Assembly: GCA_937920005.1 (NCBI GenBank)
Contig: CALETF010000165.1
Location: forward strand, 1 to 18,065
Source of the DNA: an uncultured Candidatus Altimarinota bacterium
GTDB taxonomy: Bacteria > Patescibacteriota > Gracilibacteria > BD1-5 > JAGOOR01
Direction of reading: 5' to 3'
Length of the DNA: 18,065 nucleotides
This document shows, piece by piece, positions 15,920 to 18,065 of the stretch (positions are counted from its first letter, which is position 1; each line of letters opens with the position of its first letter). The translations under genes were made by a program, and so were the position numbers. The notes below the pieces were generated by a model. It did no database searches, was not told where the DNA came from, and worked only from the letters and a program-made list of their open reading frames with translations.

Positions 15920-16747
15920 ATGGACAAACATAATCATTCTACAGTCTATGCAGCGATTGCTGCCAGCACGATTATTTCTATCGTGGCAAACTATTTCATG
16001 ATCCAAAAACCTCAGATAGACCAGGTTGGAGGTCGTGCAAACTACAAGCTCTACCAAGCGATGGTGAATAATCCAAAATATGCAGAAAACGTCAAACAAT
16101 CTCTCGAATCTCAAGCAAGCATGCTCAATGGTGAACAACCATCAAACAACACTCAGCCAACAGCTGAACCAAAAGCAACTGGCTCACTCTCGTCAGATGA
16201 TATAGCAAAAATCACCAAGGATACCTACGTAAAAGGTGATGAATCAGCACAAATTCTCTGGGTAGAATACTCTGACCTCGAATGTCCTTTCTGTAAGAGA
16301 CTTCACGATTCTGGAGCAATCAAGAACCTCGAAGCAAAATATGGTGATAAACTCGCATTTGCATTCAAACACTACCCTCTCCCATTCCATCCGACAGCTA
16401 TGCCTGCCGCTCAAGCAGCTGAGTGTGTCGCTGAAGCTGGTGGAGGTGATAAATATTTTGCTTTCGTAGACAAGATTTTCTCAAAAGGAACACCTTCTCA
16501 GGATGTAGTAGATGCAGCTGTAAAAGAAATCGGCCTCAATGCTGCAAATATCAAAAAATGTGTTGATAGTGGTAAATTCAAGGCTCGAATTGATGCTCAC
16601 ATGTCAGAAGGATCAAGCAAATTCGGCGTAAATGGTACACCAGGAAATGTTCTTATAAATACAAAAACTGGCAAATATGAAGTTGTCTCTGGTGCTCAAC
16701 CAGAAGCAAACTTTGATGCTGCTATTGGTCGTCTCATGGCTGAATAA
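15920..16747 (+). CDS. DsbA-like thiol-disulfide oxidoreductase, membrane-anchored
   Basis: This 275-residue protein has an N-terminal membrane anchor (about 9-27), a linker rich in Asn, Gln, Pro and Ser (about 67-90), and a DsbA/Thioredoxin_4 domain. The active site is CPFC (Cys122, Cys125) in WVEYSDLECPFCKRLHD, and the cis-proline is Pro241 in GVNGTPGN. FAFKHYPLPFHP is typical of the family. It would form or reshuffle disulfides in extracytoplasmic proteins such as the Cys-rich SLH esterase (inference). Cys169 and Cys214 are extra cysteines in the helical domain. There are no TGA codons although Gly is frequent. It is monocistronic, with its own promoter and a strong terminator, which suggests high expression. 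Confidence 0.93.
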   Translation: MDKHNHSTVYAAIAASTIISIVANYFMIQKPQIDQVGGRANYKLYQAMVNNPKYAENVKQSLESQASMLNGEQPSNNTQPTAEPKATGSLSSDDIAKITKDTYVKGDESAQILWVEYSDLECPFCKRLHDSGAIKNLEAKYGDKLAFAFKHYPLPFHPTAMPAAQAAECVAEAGGGDKYFAFVDKIFSKGTPSQDVVDAAVKEIGLNAANIKKCVDSGKFKARIDAHMSEGSSKFGVNGTPGNVLINTKTGKYEVVSGAQPEANFDAAIGRLMAE

Positions 16748-16763
16748 TACTTCACTCAGTACG

Positions 16764-16796
16764 AAAACCTCCCGGAAACGGGAGGTTTTTATTTTT
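16764..16796 (+). terminator. Rho-independent terminator of the DsbA-like gene
   Basis: The 11-bp stem AAAACCTCCCG/CGGGAGGTTTT carries a GAAA tetraloop (16775-16778) and runs into T-rich sequence. It is the strongest terminator in the window and separates this gene from uvrC. Confidence 0.92.
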
Positions 16797-16814
16797 CTTT
16801 TTATGCTTTGTTTT

Positions 16815-16820
16815 TATGAT
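16815..16820 (+). promoter_or_regulatory. -10 box of uvrC, near-leaderless
   Basis: TATGAT lies six nt before the uvrC ATG at 16827, the same arrangement as at proS and the nucleotidyltransferase gene. The -35 region is a T-rich stretch without a clear box. Confidence 0.55.
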
Positions 16821-16826
16821 AAGCAC

Positions 16827-18065
16827 ATGCCTGAAAATAAAGGAAAAATATATCAGCACATCCCCTCATGTCCTGGGGTATATTTGATGAAAAATAAAGA
16901 AGGAAAAATAGTTTATATAGGAAAATCAAACAATCTAAAATCACGTGTTCGGTCATATTTTGTGCCAGGAGCAACGCTCAATTTCGCAAAAAAGAAGATG
17001 GTCAAAATTATCGAAAAAATAGATTATATAGAAACAAAATCAGGTATAGAAGCACTCATGCTCGAGACAAATCTCATTAAACAGAATCAGCCAAAATATA
17101 ATGTCCTCATGAAAGACGGGAAAAATCTCTCATACATAAAAATCACTGACGATAAGATACCATGTCTCATACGCACTCGTATAAAAACAAAACATGGTGA
17201 GTATTTTGGTCCATATAGCCAATATTTTGATACATATAGTTATGTACGATTTGTTCGAAAATTATTTAAACTCGGAAATCATGAGAGAATAGAGAAATTT
17301 TGACCTCCTTGTATGGATACCTACATAGGTCTCTGCCCAGGGCACTGCACTGGTGATAAAGAAAAGATAAGAATTTATAAAAACAGACTCGATGAGGCTC
17401 GAGATTTTCTCCTAGGGAATCAAGAGAGCGCCATAGTGGATTTGCAAACAAAAATGAAACAAGCTGCCGAAAAAAAAGCATTTGAAGAAGCACAAGAATA
17501 CAAAAATCTCATCACTCAAATCCAATCAACTGGAAGCCAACAAATTGTACGAGATGTGATCACGGGTGATGCGACAATCATCGTCACTCTAGAAAAATAC
17601 AATCACCTCTTTATGAGCTGTGTAACGATCAAAAACAGCATGATAGTTGGCGTTCATGAATTCAAGATTACCAATCCTCTCGAAGAAAGCCCAGAAATAC
17701 TGACAAGCCAAGCGGTCATGCAGTACCTCACAGAAAATAAGGTAAAAAAACTCTACACTGATGTAGGCATAGATACAATGCCGGAACTCAAAAATTTCAT
17801 AAATTCTGAAAAAATAGATCTGAGACAACCGAGTCGTGGTGAAAAAGTGCGTGTATTAGAGTTTGCTCATACCAATCTCCTCAATTTCGCCTATCAAGAA
17901 GAAATGTCTGGACTCAAAAATGCGACACTTTCAAAAAAAACCATGATAGATCTCATGAAAAAGCTTTGATTTGAAACAAAAGAACTCGAACAAAAAAAAG
18001 AAATAGTGTTTGAATGTTTCGATATATCACACAGTCACGGCGAACATACAGTAGCCAGCAAATCA
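16827..18065 (+). CDS. uvrC: Excinuclease ABC subunit C (partial, 3' end outside window)
   Basis: UvrC makes the two incisions beside a DNA lesion after UvrAB loading. The visible 413 residues hold the GIY-YIG nuclease domain (about 9-95: PGVYLMKNKEGKIVYIGKS, SRVRSYF, LMLETNLIKQNQPKYN), the cysteine region PPCMDTYIGLCPGHCTG (Cys162, Cys170, Cys174), a UVR motif (about 197-233) and the start of the RNase H-like half at FECFDISHSHGEHTVASKS, where the window ends. TGA codons at 17301 and 17967 are read as Gly. Only three of the four cysteines expected for the family's Fe-S cluster are present: the position matching the first one is Gly150, with His152 nearby. The start follows from the -10 box and the family N-terminus; a longer upstream frame would overlap the DsbA-like gene. 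Confidence 0.95.

Overview
The window is bacterial chromosome from an organism that reads UGA as glycine (NCBI translation table 25). Genes that look broken under the standard code become full-length family members once in-frame TGA is read as Gly, and many of these TGAs sit at invariant glycines: the PP-loop of MnmA, the motif-2 loop of ProRS, the FAD-binding Rossmann loop of an oxidoreductase, and the N-terminal metal motif of the pyrophosphatase. Every gene whose end lies in the window stops at TAA or TAG, none at TGA. This code is known from Candidatus Gracilibacteria (BD1-5) and Absconditabacteria (SR1) of the Patescibacteria/CPR; the window alone does not separate the two. The DNA is AT-rich and Shine-Dalgarno sites are mostly absent.

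Layout, left to right. 1-1666, minus: a partial tRNA U34 hydroxylase (trhO) and an Mn-dependent pyrophosphatase (ppaC), separated by a terminator. 1802-2417: two unrecognised small genes that converge and overlap. 2540-6343, plus: archaeal-type prolyl-tRNA synthetase, a voltage-gated potassium channel, and a secreted SLH-domain esterase, closed by a terminator shared with the next block. 6386-7230, minus: two CAT-anticodon tRNAs (initiator tRNA-fMet and a second Met/Ile2 tRNA) and a DUF4870 membrane protein with a Lys/Ala/Pro-rich tail. 7320-9282, plus: a nucleotidyltransferase and an M29 aminopeptidase. 9322-9732, minus: mscL. 9848-11932, plus: a 694-residue HTTM-DCC membrane fusion. 11919-15581, minus: a four-gene run transcribed as DUF2177, DUF1295, FAD oxidoreductase (DAO family), mnmA. 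15650-15737, minus: tRNA-Ser(UGA). 15920 to the end, plus: a DsbA-like protein and the start of uvrC.

How the genes fit together. Much of the window is informational housekeeping: wobble-uridine tRNA modification (TrhO, MnmA), tRNA charging (ProRS), tRNAs, excision repair (UvrC) and pyrophosphate removal. A second theme is the envelope: K+ channel, MscL, SLH esterase, HTTM-DCC protein, DsbA-like thiol oxidoreductase, DUF1295/DUF2177 and DUF4870 proteins. Several promoters place the -10 box only 6-9 nt before the ATG, which implies leaderless or nearly leaderless mRNAs. I saw no phage, insertion sequence, CRISPR array or toxin-antitoxin locus, and no stretch over 300 bp without an annotated gene or RNA.
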